In this document: in pieces, positions 1-6,067 of the stretch
How the letters are laid out: each line of letters starts with the position of its first letter
Position numbering within the stretch: position 1 is the stretch's first letter
Notes under the pieces: model-generated
Told to the model about the DNA's origin: nothing
Seen by the model: only the letters and a program-made list of their open reading frames with translations
The model's database searches: none
Assembly: GCA_003131665.1 (NCBI GenBank)
Contig: PKWA01000046.1
Span: 4,265-10,941 of the forward strand
Reading direction: 5' to 3'
Source: Acidimicrobiaceae bacterium
GTDB lineage: Bacteria > Actinomycetota > Acidimicrobiia > Acidimicrobiales > RAAP-2
Length of the DNA: 6,677 nucleotides
Program-made: the position numbers and the translations under genes

Positions 1-1642
1 TCTGCTCGGCGCCGTTGGAGTGTCCGTCCAAGCCCGGTTTGGCGACGAGCAACCTCGGGGGAGAACCGCGCTGCTCGCTCAAGGCTTTGGAGCGAGCCAC
101 GAGATTAGTGAACGGTGCGCCGCGAGTGTTGGCGCCCGCGCGCACGCCGGTGGGCGCTCGGTACTCGCCAAAGATGTCACGCAGCGCGTTGGCCCACTCG
201 CCAGTGGTCCCGCCAGCTTTGGCGAGTGCGATGGTCGGCACCATGACGTTGTCGCGGGGGTCATCACTCGAGACGACTCGGCGCAGTTCACGAAGGGCCG
301 CTTCGACGGCGCTCTCATCGCGTGCGGCGCGCCACGCTCGCACGTCCTCGATCATCTCTCGTTCGATCGTTGGGTCGACCACCATGATCGATTCGAGTGA
401 CGAGTCGTTCGTCAGGGGCGATTCGGCCGTTTCGAGAAAGCGATTCACGCCCACGACGACCTGCTCGCCGGACTCGATGCGTTCGACGCGGGCGGTCTGA
501 CTCGCCACCAAGCGGCTCTTGAGTTCGTCGATGGCCTTAAAGGCGCCGCCCAGCTCGAGCACGTCGTCGAGTTCACCCTGCGCGGCAACGGTCAACTCGT
601 GGACCAGGGCGTCCATGACCTGTGAGCCCGCAAAGATATCGGGGTACTCCAACAGATCGCTCTCGTAGGCCAAGACCTGTTGGACACGCAGGCTCCACTG
701 CTGATCCCAGGGCCGTGGGAGTCCGAGCGCTTCGTTCCATGCGGGCAGTTGAATGGCCCGGGCCCTGGCGTCGGCCGACAGGGTCACGCCGAGCATTTCG
801 AGGACGATCCGCTGCACGTTGTTCTCGGGCTGCTGTTCGGTGAGCCCGAGGGAGTTCACCTGCACGCCGTAGCGAAAGCGACGCAGCGACGGATCGTCCA
901 CGCCGTAGCGGGTGCGACAGATCTCGTCCCACATCGCGGTGAAGGTGCGCATCTTGGCGACCTCTTCGATGAAACGCACGCCGGCGTTGACGAAGAATGA
1001 GATTCGCCCGACCACGTCGGGCATGAGTTCGGCTTCGACTTTGCCGGAGTCTCGCACCGCGTCCAAGACGTCGATCGCCGTCGCTAGGGCGTACGCGATC
1101 TCCTGGGCCGGCGTGGCGCCGGCCTCTTGAAGGTGATAGCTGCAGACGTTGACCGGGTTCCACTTGGCGACGTGGTGGATGCCGTAGGCGATCATGTCGG
1201 CGATGAGCCGCTTGGAGGGTTCGGGCGCGAAGATGTACGTGCCGCGACTTAAGTACTCCTTGACGATGTCGTTTTGGGTAGTGCCTTGGAGCGTGGCCAC
1301 GTCGATGCCCTCTTCTTCGGCCAGGGCGAGGTAGAGACCCCACAGCCACGCGGCCGTCGCGTTGATGGTCATTGAGGTATTCATCTCGTCTAAGGGGAGA
1401 CCCTCGAAGAGCTGGCGCATATGGCCCAGGTGTGCCACCGGCACCCCGACTTTGCCCACCTCACCCTCGGCGCAGGGATCGTCCGGGTCGTAGCCGGTCT
1501 GGGTGGGCAGATCAAAGGCGATCGAGAGGCCGGTCTGGCCCTTGGCCAAGTTGGCTCGGTAGAGCTCGTTGGATTTCGTGGCGTTCGAGTGACCCGAATA
1601 GGTCCTCATTACCCAGGCTTTGGCACGATCTTTCAACGTCAC
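1..1642 (-). CDS. ecm: Ethylmalonyl-CoA mutase (MeaA/Ecm type), C-terminus cut by window edge
   Basis: A coenzyme B12-dependent acyl-CoA mutase that interconverts (2R)-ethylmalonyl-CoA and (2S)-methylsuccinyl-CoA in the cytoplasmic ethylmalonyl-CoA pathway. The 547 visible residues read in one frame without a stop. The N-terminal barrel carries the family blocks GQTGLSIAFDLPTQTGYD, GTTQNDIVKEYLSRGTY (Gln123) and SYHLQEAGA (Tyr169-His170), then WDQQWS at 312-317. By eye these match the MeaA/Ecm branch better than methylmalonyl-CoA mutase, which has FDLATHRGYD-like and GYHMQEAGA blocks. The visible part ends inside the B12-binding domain at DGHSNG; His541 is the expected cobalt ligand. Related proteins run to about 650-690 residues, so roughly the last 100-140 are missing. 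GTG at 1642 is the first start after an in-frame TAG (1655-1657), 12 bases beyond the dehydrogenase gene, so the two genes are probably cotranscribed. Mutase family is near certain; Ecm rather than another acyl-CoA mutase is likely. Confidence 0.9.
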   Translation of the reverse strand, partial: MTLKDRAKAWVMRTYSGHSNATKSNELYRANLAKGQTGLSIAFDLPTQTGYDPDDPCAEGEVGKVGVPVAHLGHMRQLFEGLPLDEMNTSMTINATAAWLWGLYLALAEEEGIDVATLQGTTQNDIVKEYLSRGTYIFAPEPSKRLIADMIAYGIHHVAKWNPVNVCSYHLQEAGATPAQEIAYALATAIDVLDAVRDSGKVEAELMPDVVGRISFFVNAGVRFIEEVAKMRTFTAMWDEICRTRYGVDDPSLRRFRYGVQVNSLGLTEQQPENNVQRIVLEMLGVTLSADARARAIQLPAWNEALGLPRPWDQQWSLRVQQVLAYESDLLEYPDIFAGSQVMDALVHELTVAAQGELDDVLELGGAFKAIDELKSRLVASQTARVERIESGEQVVVGVNRFLETAESPLTNDSSLESIMVVDPTIEREMIEDVRAWRAARDESAVEAALRELRRVVSSDDPRDNVMVPTIALAKAGGTTGEWANALRDIFGEYRAPTGVRAGANTRGAPFTNLVARSKALSEQRGSPPRLLVAKPGLDGHSNGAEQ

Positions 1643-1654
1643 TCCCGTCGAGGG

Positions 1655-2509
1655 CTAGGGGCCGTACTGGTAGAAGCCTTCGCCCGACTTTCTTCCATAC
1701 AGTCCTGCGCTCACCATGCGCCGCAGTAGAGGCACGGGGGCGTAGTTCGCGTCGGCGTACTCAAGGTAGAGCGCGTCGAGGATCGCGAGTGAGGTGTCGA
1801 GACCGACCAGGTCCAAAAGGGCGAAGGGTCCCATCGGGAACCCACAACCGCCCTTCATCGCCGCGTCGATGCCCTCTTTGGTCGCTACCCCGTGCTCGAG
1901 GAGTCGAACGGCGTTGTTGAGGTAGGGAAAGAGCAGGGCGTTCACGATGAAACCCGCCTGGTCCTTGACTTCGATGGGTTCCTTGCCGCACGCCAACACG
2001 AATTCGATGACGGCCTCGATCGTCTCGTCACTTGCGCAGATCGGCCGCACGACTTCGACCAGCATCATGGTGTGCACGGGGTTAAAGAAGTGCACGCCAC
2101 AGACGCGCTCGGGCCGTGAGACCTGCATCGCGAGATCGATCACCGGCAGGGTCGAGGTGCACGTCGCGATAATGGCCTTGGGGCTCACCACGGCGTCGAG
2201 CGCGCGAAAGAGTTCCATCTTCACTTCGAGATCCTCCACCACCGTCTCGATCACGAGTTCACAGTCGGCGAGATCGGCGAGGCTCGTGCTGACCGTGATG
2301 CGCTGGCGAAGAGCGGCGGCGTCATCGGTAGTGCGTTTGCCCTTTTCCACCTGCTTGGCCAGCGAGTGCTCGATCTGGGCCACGAGGGCCTCGGCGCTGG
2401 CCTTGGTGCGAGCGCGCACCGTCACGTGGGCGCCCGCCGCGGCGCAGGCTTCCGCGACGCCGCCACCCATAATGCCCGAACCCACGACGCCGATCCTTTG
2501 AAAGCTCAT
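1655..2509 (-). CDS. hbd: 3-hydroxybutyryl-CoA dehydrogenase (HAD family)
   Basis: Reduces acetoacetyl-CoA to 3-hydroxybutyryl-CoA, or the reverse, in the cytoplasm; beside ecm it plausibly supplies the ethylmalonyl-CoA pathway. The 284 residues are full length for the stand-alone family. An N-terminal Rossmann fold has GSGIMGGG at 10-17. The catalytic set is intact: Ser119, His140 (GVHFFNPV), Glu152 and Asn190 (GFIVNALL), with spacings of 21, 12 and 38 residues as in human HAD. The C-terminal helical domain contains PMGPFALLDLVGLDT (225-239) and ends GRKSGEGFYQYGP. At the end of the second beta strand the usual Asp is Ala33, followed by Arg34-Thr35-Lys36, which suggests NADP(H) rather than NAD(H); this is inference. 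ATG at 2509 has no Shine-Dalgarno sequence but sits six bases after a TAGTGT box, fitting a leaderless message. A FadB2-like role in beta-oxidation is possible. Confidence 0.93.
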   Translation of the reverse strand: MSFQRIGVVGSGIMGGGVAEACAAAGAHVTVRARTKASAEALVAQIEHSLAKQVEKGKRTTDDAAALRQRITVSTSLADLADCELVIETVVEDLEVKMELFRALDAVVSPKAIIATCTSTLPVIDLAMQVSRPERVCGVHFFNPVHTMMLVEVVRPICASDETIEAVIEFVLACGKEPIEVKDQAGFIVNALLFPYLNNAVRLLEHGVATKEGIDAAMKGGCGFPMGPFALLDLVGLDTSLAILDALYLEYADANYAPVPLLRRMVSAGLYGRKSGEGFYQYGP

Positions 2510-2515
2510 GTGCGA

Positions 2516-2521
2516 ACACTA
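2516..2521 (-). promoter_or_regulatory. Candidate -10 box for a leaderless hbd-ecm transcript
   Basis: On the minus strand the sequence reads TAGTGT, then six bases, then the hbd ATG. A TAnnnT box six to seven bases before the start codon is the usual arrangement of leaderless genes in actinobacteria, and no Shine-Dalgarno sequence is present to offer another explanation. The matching -35 region (2539-2544, CCGAAG) is poor. Confidence 0.4.
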
Positions 2522-2537
2522 CCGTTACTGGTCGGTA
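2520..2537. promoter_or_regulatory. Palindrome in the divergent hbd / S51-like promoter region (possible operator)
   Basis: TACCG (2520-2524) and CGGTA (2533-2537) form a perfect 5-bp inverted repeat around eight bases. It touches the candidate hbd -10 box and lies in the spacer of both candidate promoters, where a repressor would be expected to bind. ACCG...CGGT palindromes are bound by several TetR-family regulators of acyl-CoA metabolism; assigning this site to such a protein is inference, and no regulator gene is visible. Confidence 0.3.
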
Positions 2538-2541
2538 TCTT
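2536..2541 (+). promoter_or_regulatory. Weak candidate -10 box for the S51-like gene
   Basis: TATCTT matches TATAAT at four of six positions and lies 19 bases before the GTG start at 2561, which would give a leader of about 13 bases. The hexamer 17 bases upstream (2513-2518, CGAACA) matches TTGACA only in its last three bases. It is the best candidate in a 51-base spacer, nothing stronger. Confidence 0.22.
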
Positions 2542-2560
2542 CGGGTGCGAGACTCGATTA

Positions 2561-3184
2561 GTGCAGGTGACGACGGTGGTGGTGGGCTCGCTCGAGGCGT
2601 TGCGCGAGGTACTGGCGAAGGGTGAACTCGTTGAGGTCTCTCGAGGCGGCGACGTCGTCGTCGTGCCGACCGGTGCGGCCTTTACGGGACTGAGTGAAGC
2701 GGCCGTCGAACTCGCTGCGCTCTTTGAGGTGTCGGGAGCGAAGGTGGAGGCGCTCATGATCGGCGAGCGCACCGCCAGTTTCGAGCCGTACTTCGTCGAG
2801 CGTCTCAGGGGCGCGGATCTCGTCGTTTTGAGCGACGGGTCGGCCCTGCACGCCAAGAGTGCGTGGCTCGGAACGCCCGTGGGCGAGGCGATCCGTGACG
2901 CCGCGCGCCTAGTAGCGGTGGGCTCGTGCGCGTCGGTGCTCGGAGCGGTGATGATCGACCCGCGAGGTGGCGCGCCCACCAACGGACTCGGCTATCGCGA
3001 GGGTCTTGCGATCGGGGTCAACGTGAGCGACGAGCAGCTCACCCGAGCGCGTACGTTGCTGGGAACCGAACTCCCCCTAGCCATCCTCGGTCCGCGCGGC
3101 GTGGTGCACTTTGACGGCACGACGTGGCATCGAGGTAGTGACGACGTGGTCGTCACTCGTGGTCACGAGGTCGTTGATCTCTAA
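2561..3184 (+). CDS. Peptidase S51 / cyanophycinase-like protein with Ser-to-Cys nucleophile change
   Basis: A 207-residue protein related to the 'type 1 glutamine amidotransferase-like' S51 proteins of actinobacteria, shown by SDGSALHAKSAWLGTP (family form GGSALHLRSxLKxTP) and MIDPRGGAPTNGLGY (family form VDPRGGAFTxGLGL). Family members with an intact site are serine hydrolases with a GxSAG nucleophile elbow and a downstream His. Here the elbow is G-S-C-A-S, with Cys123 (2927-2929) where the Ser belongs, and the segment that normally reads AVIPHH is AIGVNVSDE, so the His is gone. It is probably not a normal serine peptidase; it may be a pseudoenzyme or use Cys. No signal peptide or membrane segment is seen. 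GTG at 2561 is chosen because it leaves a clean divergent spacer; longer in-frame starts lie inside hbd, and GTG at 2567 is an alternative. The substrate is unknown. Its stop overlaps the convergent cyclophilin stop. Confidence 0.8.
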   Translation: MQVTTVVVGSLEALREVLAKGELVEVSRGGDVVVVPTGAAFTGLSEAAVELAALFEVSGAKVEALMIGERTASFEPYFVERLRGADLVVLSDGSALHAKSAWLGTPVGEAIRDAARLVAVGSCASVLGAVMIDPRGGAPTNGLGYREGLAIGVNVSDEQLTRARTLLGTELPLAILGPRGVVHFDGTTWHRGSDDVVVTRGHEVVDL

Positions 3185-3729
3185 CTCTCGGTGATGGTGA
3201 CCGACTCGATGACGACGCTCTCGCGGGGCTTGCCCGAGGGCGTACCCAACGCATCGATCGCGGCCACCACGTCCAGACCTTTCACGACTTTGCCGAAGTG
3301 CGAGTACAACGGAGGTAGCCGCACCCCGTCGGGACCGGAAATGACGAAAAACTGTGAGCCGTTGGTATGGGGTCCCGAGTTGGCCATGGCCAATGATCCA
3401 AGTTCGTAACGTCCGGGTTTGGGCAGTTCGTCGGGAAAACGGTAGCCCGGTCCACCCGAGCCGCTCCCGGTCGGATCGCCGCCTTGAAGGACGAAACCGG
3501 GAATGATGCGATGAAAGACCACGCCGTCGAAGTAGTGCCATCGAGCCAAGAAGACAAAGCTGTTGACGGCCACGGGCGCGGCGAGGGCGTCAAGGAACAG
3601 TTCCAGTGTGCCTTGGGACGTGACCATGGTCGCGGTGTAGGTCTTGGTGGGATCGATGATCATCTCGGGCGCGGCGTCAAAGCGTTGGCGCTTCGGGCTT
3701 GAACCATCGGGGTTGGGTAGCTCGCTCAC
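3181..3729 (-). CDS. Cyclophilin-type peptidyl-prolyl cis-trans isomerase
   Basis: Catalyses cis-trans isomerisation of peptide bonds before proline; cytoplasmic, because no signal peptide or lipobox is present. The 182 residues hold a short hydrophilic N-terminal extension (1-30) and one cyclophilin domain. The active-site strand FHRIIPGFVLQGGDP includes catalytic Arg74, Phe79 and Gln82; MANSGPHTNGSQFF (115-128) and YSHFGKVVKGLDVV follow. The position of the cyclosporin-binding Trp of human CypA is not Trp, as is common in bacteria. The extension, with FDAAPEMIIDPTKTYTA, and the ending DALGTPSGKP resemble actinobacterial cyclophilins. The start is GTG at 3729, with a modest purine-rich stretch (AGAAAGAG) upstream. 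It lies 24 bases after the FKBP stop on the same strand and shares CTAA with the convergent S51-like stop. Whether it is really in one operon with FKBP and htpG depends on the continuity of the sequence at 3730-3753. Confidence 0.95.
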   Translation of the reverse strand: MSELPNPDGSSPKRQRFDAAPEMIIDPTKTYTATMVTSQGTLELFLDALAAPVAVNSFVFLARWHYFDGVVFHRIIPGFVLQGGDPTGSGSGGPGYRFPDELPKPGRYELGSLAMANSGPHTNGSQFFVISGPDGVRLPPLYSHFGKVVKGLDVVAAIDALGTPSGKPRESVVIESVTITES

Positions 3730-3753
3730 GTTCGTTCTCTTTCTGCCGCTCTG
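3730..3753. other. Possible join between two lineages (chimera or transfer boundary)
   Basis: These 24 bases separate genes of actinobacterial character on the left from genes of gammaproteobacterial character on the right. They contain only the pyrimidine-rich plus strand that gives the cyclophilin start its weak ribosome site. No repeat, integrase, tRNA or insertion sequence marks the boundary. The placement comes from the style of the proteins on each side and not from any sequence scar. Confidence 0.35.
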
Positions 3754-4086
3754 TTAAGTGACCTTGAGCAGGTCGATGACGAACACGAGCGTCTCGTCGG
3801 GGCCGATGACGCCGCCAGCGCCGCGTTTTCCGTACGCCAGCATCGGCGGGATGGTGATTCGGCGTCGTCCGCCGACCTTCATGCCGGCCACGCCCTGATC
3901 CCAGCCTTTGATCACTTCCCCGCCGCCGACGCGGAAGCGAAAGGGCTCGTGGCGATCGCGCGAGCTGTCGAATTTCTGGCCCTTGTTGCCTTCCGCATCT
4001 TTGGCGTAGAGCCAGCCGGTGTAATGCACCACGGCTGTCTGTCCTGCTTTGATGGGGTCGCCGCTGCCCGTCTTGATGTCGGTCAT
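3754..4086 (-). CDS. FKBP-type peptidyl-prolyl cis-trans isomerase
   Basis: A single-domain, 110-residue proline isomerase and folding helper without signal peptide, so cytoplasmic. The FKBP pocket is complete by comparison with human FKBP12: Tyr22, Phe39, Asp40 (KFDSS), Trp62 (VIKGWDQG), Tyr85 and Phe102. The core block [19 protein letters not shown] (69-86 or so) and [14 protein letters not shown] follow. There is no SlyD-type metal-binding tail and no inserted IF domain. Its ATG at 4086 overlaps the htpG stop codon (TGA at 4083-4085) in an ATGA junction, with no good Shine-Dalgarno sequence close to the start (a GAGG lies 16 bases upstream), so its translation is probably coupled to htpG. 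This makes it part of the heat-shock transcription unit and suggests, by context only, that it works alongside HtpG. Style is proteobacterial. Confidence 0.95.
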   Translation of the reverse strand: MTDIKTGSGDPIKAGQTAVVHYTGWLYAKDAEGNKGQKFDSSRDRHEPFRFRVGGGEVIKGWDQGVAGMKVGGRRRITIPPMLAYGKRGAGGVIGPDETLVFVIDLLKVT

Positions 4087-5990
4087 GGTGTGCTCGCTTG
4101 TGCCTCGTGAACGCCCGCGAGCCGGACCAGCAGGCGATTCAGCCGCTGCACGTACTCAGCCGGATTCGCCAGCTGCCCGCCTTCGGCGAGCGCCGCCTGA
4201 TCGTAAAGCAGTTCCGCCAGTTGCGCGAACTGTCCGGCATCCTTCTCGCCGTCCAGATACTTGACGATCGGATGCGTCACATTGAGCTCGAGCACGGGCT
4301 TGGATTCGGGCGCCTTCTGTCCGGCCGCAGCCAGCACACGGCGCATGGTCGTGCGCAGGTCGTGCTCACCGAGCACGAGGAGAGCGGGCGAGTCGGTGAG
4401 CCGCGTGCTCGGTCGCACCTCGAGCACGCGCTCGCCCAAGGCATCCTTCACTCGCTTCAGAAGACCCTTGCTCTCCTTCAAGGCCGCATCCGCATCGTGC
4501 TTGTCCGTCTCACTCGCAAGCGACCCCAACTCGAGATCGCCGCGCGCGGCATCCTTGAAGCGCTTGCCCTCGAAGGCATCCACTTGGCCCATGATCCATT
4601 CGTCGATGCGGTCGGCGAGAAGCAGAACTTCGATGCCGCGCGCCTTCAGGCGCTCGATGTACGGGCTCGAGCGTGCCGCCTCGATGCTCTCCGCGATCAC
4701 AAAATAGATGCGCTCCTGGCCGGGCTTCAGGCGCTCGATATAGCGGGCGAGACTCACGGTCGGCTCATTGTTCGACTCATTCGTGCTCGCGAAGCGCAGG
4801 AGCGGCAGAAGCTTTTCGCGGTTCGCCGGGTCCTCGGCAATACCCTCCTTCAGAACCGCGCCGAACTCCTTCCAGAACGTCTGGTACTTCTCCGGCTCGT
4901 CCTGCGCCAGGCGCGCGAGCATGTCAAGCACGCGCTTCGTCAGGCCGCTCTTGATGGCCTCGACCTCCTCATCCTCCTGCAGAAGCTCACGGGAGACGTT
5001 CAAAGGCAGATCGGAGGAGTCGACCACGCCCTTGATGAATCGCAGGTACAGAGGCAGAAACTGCTCGGCGTCGTCCATGATGAAGACGCGCCTGACATAG
5101 AGCTTAAGTCCCCGCGCGGCATCTCTTTGCATGAGATCAAAGGGCGCACGCGCCGGCACGTACAGGAGGCTCGTGTATTCGCGCTTGCCTTCGACGCGGT
5201 TGTGGCTCCACGCGAGGGGGGCCGTGAAGTCGTGCGCGATGTGCTTGTAGAACTCCGCGTATTCCTCGTCAGTGATCTCGCTGCGCGGCCGCGCCCACAG
5301 GGCTTTCGCCTGATTGACGACCTCGTAGTCGAGTGACGCCTCGCCCGGCTTCTTCATCAACACCGGAAAGCCGATGTGATCGGAGTAGCGGCGGATGAGA
5401 GAACGCAGCCGGTAGTCCTCCGCGAACTCCTTGGCGTCGCTCTTCAAATGCAGCATGACGCTGGTGCCGCGCTCGGCGCGCACGATCGACTCCACGGTGA
5501 ATTCGCCGTCGGCGCCTGATTCCCAGCGCACGCCCGACTCCTCGGGGGAGCCTGCCTTGCGCGTCAGCACCTCGACGCGGTCGGCGACGATGAAGGCGGA
5601 ATAGAAGCCGACGCCGAACTGTCCGATGAGCTGCGAGTCCTTCTGCTGATCCCCCGAGAGCGCCCGGAAGAACTCCGCCGTGCCGGATTTGGCGATGGTG
5701 CCGAGGTGCGCAATGGCCTCTTCGCGAGTCATGCCGATGCCGTTGTCACGGATCGTGAGGGTCCCCGCGGTGGCGTCGGCATCCACCCAGATCGAAAGCT
5801 CGGAGTCGGTGTCGAGGAGCGACGGCTGCGCGATCGCCGCAAAGCGCAGGCGGTCATTCGCGTCCGAGGCGTTCGAGATGAGCTCGCGCAGGAAGATCTC
5901 CCGGTTGCTGTACAGGGAGTGAATCATGAGCTTCATGAGCTCGCGCACTTCGGCCTGAAAGCCGTGCGTTTCTTTTTGCGTGTCCGCCAT
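4083..5990 (-). CDS. htpG: HtpG, bacterial Hsp90 molecular chaperone
   Basis: A cytosolic ATP-dependent chaperone that acts as a dimer on late folding states with DnaK. The 635 residues are full length. The N-terminal GHKL ATPase domain (to about 215) has [12 protein letters not shown] with catalytic Glu36 and Asn40, DNGIGM (Asp82), the lid region [19 protein letters not shown] (123-133) and RGTSVMLHL. The middle domain has [33 protein letters not shown] and [11 protein letters not shown], in which Arg334 is the residue expected to contact ATP gamma-phosphate. The C-terminal dimerisation domain completes the protein. The closest style is gammaproteobacterial. ATG at 5990 has GGAA six bases upstream, and a sigma-32-like promoter lies at 6024-6052. 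It is followed directly by an FKBP gene through a four-base overlap. No key residue is missing. Confidence 0.98.
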   Translation of the reverse strand: MADTQKETHGFQAEVRELMKLMIHSLYSNREIFLRELISNASDANDRLRFAAIAQPSLLDTDSELSIWVDADATAGTLTIRDNGIGMTREEAIAHLGTIAKSGTAEFFRALSGDQQKDSQLIGQFGVGFYSAFIVADRVEVLTRKAGSPEESGVRWESGADGEFTVESIVRAERGTSVMLHLKSDAKEFAEDYRLRSLIRRYSDHIGFPVLMKKPGEASLDYEVVNQAKALWARPRSEITDEEYAEFYKHIAHDFTAPLAWSHNRVEGKREYTSLLYVPARAPFDLMQRDAARGLKLYVRRVFIMDDAEQFLPLYLRFIKGVVDSSDLPLNVSRELLQEDEEVEAIKSGLTKRVLDMLARLAQDEPEKYQTFWKEFGAVLKEGIAEDPANREKLLPLLRFASTNESNNEPTVSLARYIERLKPGQERIYFVIAESIEAARSSPYIERLKARGIEVLLLADRIDEWIMGQVDAFEGKRFKDAARGDLELGSLASETDKHDADAALKESKGLLKRVKDALGERVLEVRPSTRLTDSPALLVLGEHDLRTTMRRVLAAAGQKAPESKPVLELNVTHPIVKYLDGEKDAGQFAQLAELLYDQAALAEGGQLANPAEYVQRLNRLLVRLAGVHEAQASTP

Positions 5991-5996
5991 GAGAAA

Positions 5997-6000
5997 TTCC
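5997..6000 (-). promoter_or_regulatory. htpG ribosome binding site
   Basis: GGAA on the minus strand, six bases before the ATG at 5990. It supports this start, which also gives the conserved Hsp90 N-terminus. Confidence 0.6.
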
Positions 6001-6002
6001 GT

Positions 6003-6026
6003 GATCGCGCGTGGTGTTGCGCGATC
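6003..6026. repeat. Perfect 8-bp inverted repeat upstream of htpG
   Basis: GATCGCGC (6003-6010) and GCGCGATC (6019-6026) flank eight bases. It covers the 3' end of the candidate sigma-32 -10 element and the expected transcription start, and ends 12 bases before the htpG ATG. It is not the CIRCE element (TTAGCACTC-N9-GAGTGCTAA), and no run of T follows on either strand, so it is not an intrinsic terminator. Most likely an operator or a chance palindrome in GC-rich sequence. Confidence 0.5.
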
Positions 6027-6052
6027 TTGGGAGTCAGCGGCGGATTTTCAAG
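6024..6052 (-). promoter_or_regulatory. htpG: Candidate sigma-32 heat-shock promoter of htpG
   Basis: The minus strand has CTTGAAA (6052-6046), a perfect match to the sigma-32 -35 element, then 14 bases, then CCCAAGAT (6031-6024), which fits five of the seven specified positions of CCCCATnT. Transcription would begin near 6017, giving a leader of about 28 bases before the ATG. It fits heat-shock control of htpG and the FKBP gene behind it, and is expected of proteobacteria rather than actinobacteria. Confidence 0.6.
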
Positions 6053-6067
6053 CCGAAGCTTGGGTTT

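Noticed and set aside
573..1349. 258-codon open frame on the minus strand, Arg- and His-rich
   Set aside because: It is the wrong frame of the ecm gene; the ecm frame is continuous through it with intact family motifs.
1..1642. Methylmalonyl-CoA mutase large subunit
   Set aside because: The visible blocks (PTQTGYD, VCSYHLQEAGA, PWDQQWSLR) follow the MeaA/Ecm branch; a tree would settle it.
1372..1920. Plus-strand open frame of 182 codons
   Set aside because: Antisense to ecm and hbd, low-complexity Arg/Ser/Pro-rich translation without a domain.
1947..2501. Plus-strand open frame of 184 codons opposite hbd
   Set aside because: Antisense shadow of a clear dehydrogenase; Ser/Thr/Ala-rich translation with no motif.
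2366..2560. Longer start for the S51-like gene at 2366
   Set aside because: It would overlap hbd by 144 bases antisense, and the added residues match nothing in the family; GTG at 2561 gives a normal length.
4098..5336. 412-codon open frame on the plus strand
   Set aside because: It lies fully antisense to htpG, whose Hsp90 motifs are complete; the translation has no recognisable domain, and long antisense frames are common in GC-rich genes.
6003..6026. Intrinsic terminator for the small membrane gene
   Set aside because: The hairpin is GC-rich but no T run follows on either strand, and it overlaps the htpG promoter.
6003..6026. CIRCE element controlling htpG
   Set aside because: The arms do not resemble TTAGCACTC/GAGTGCTAA and the spacing differs.
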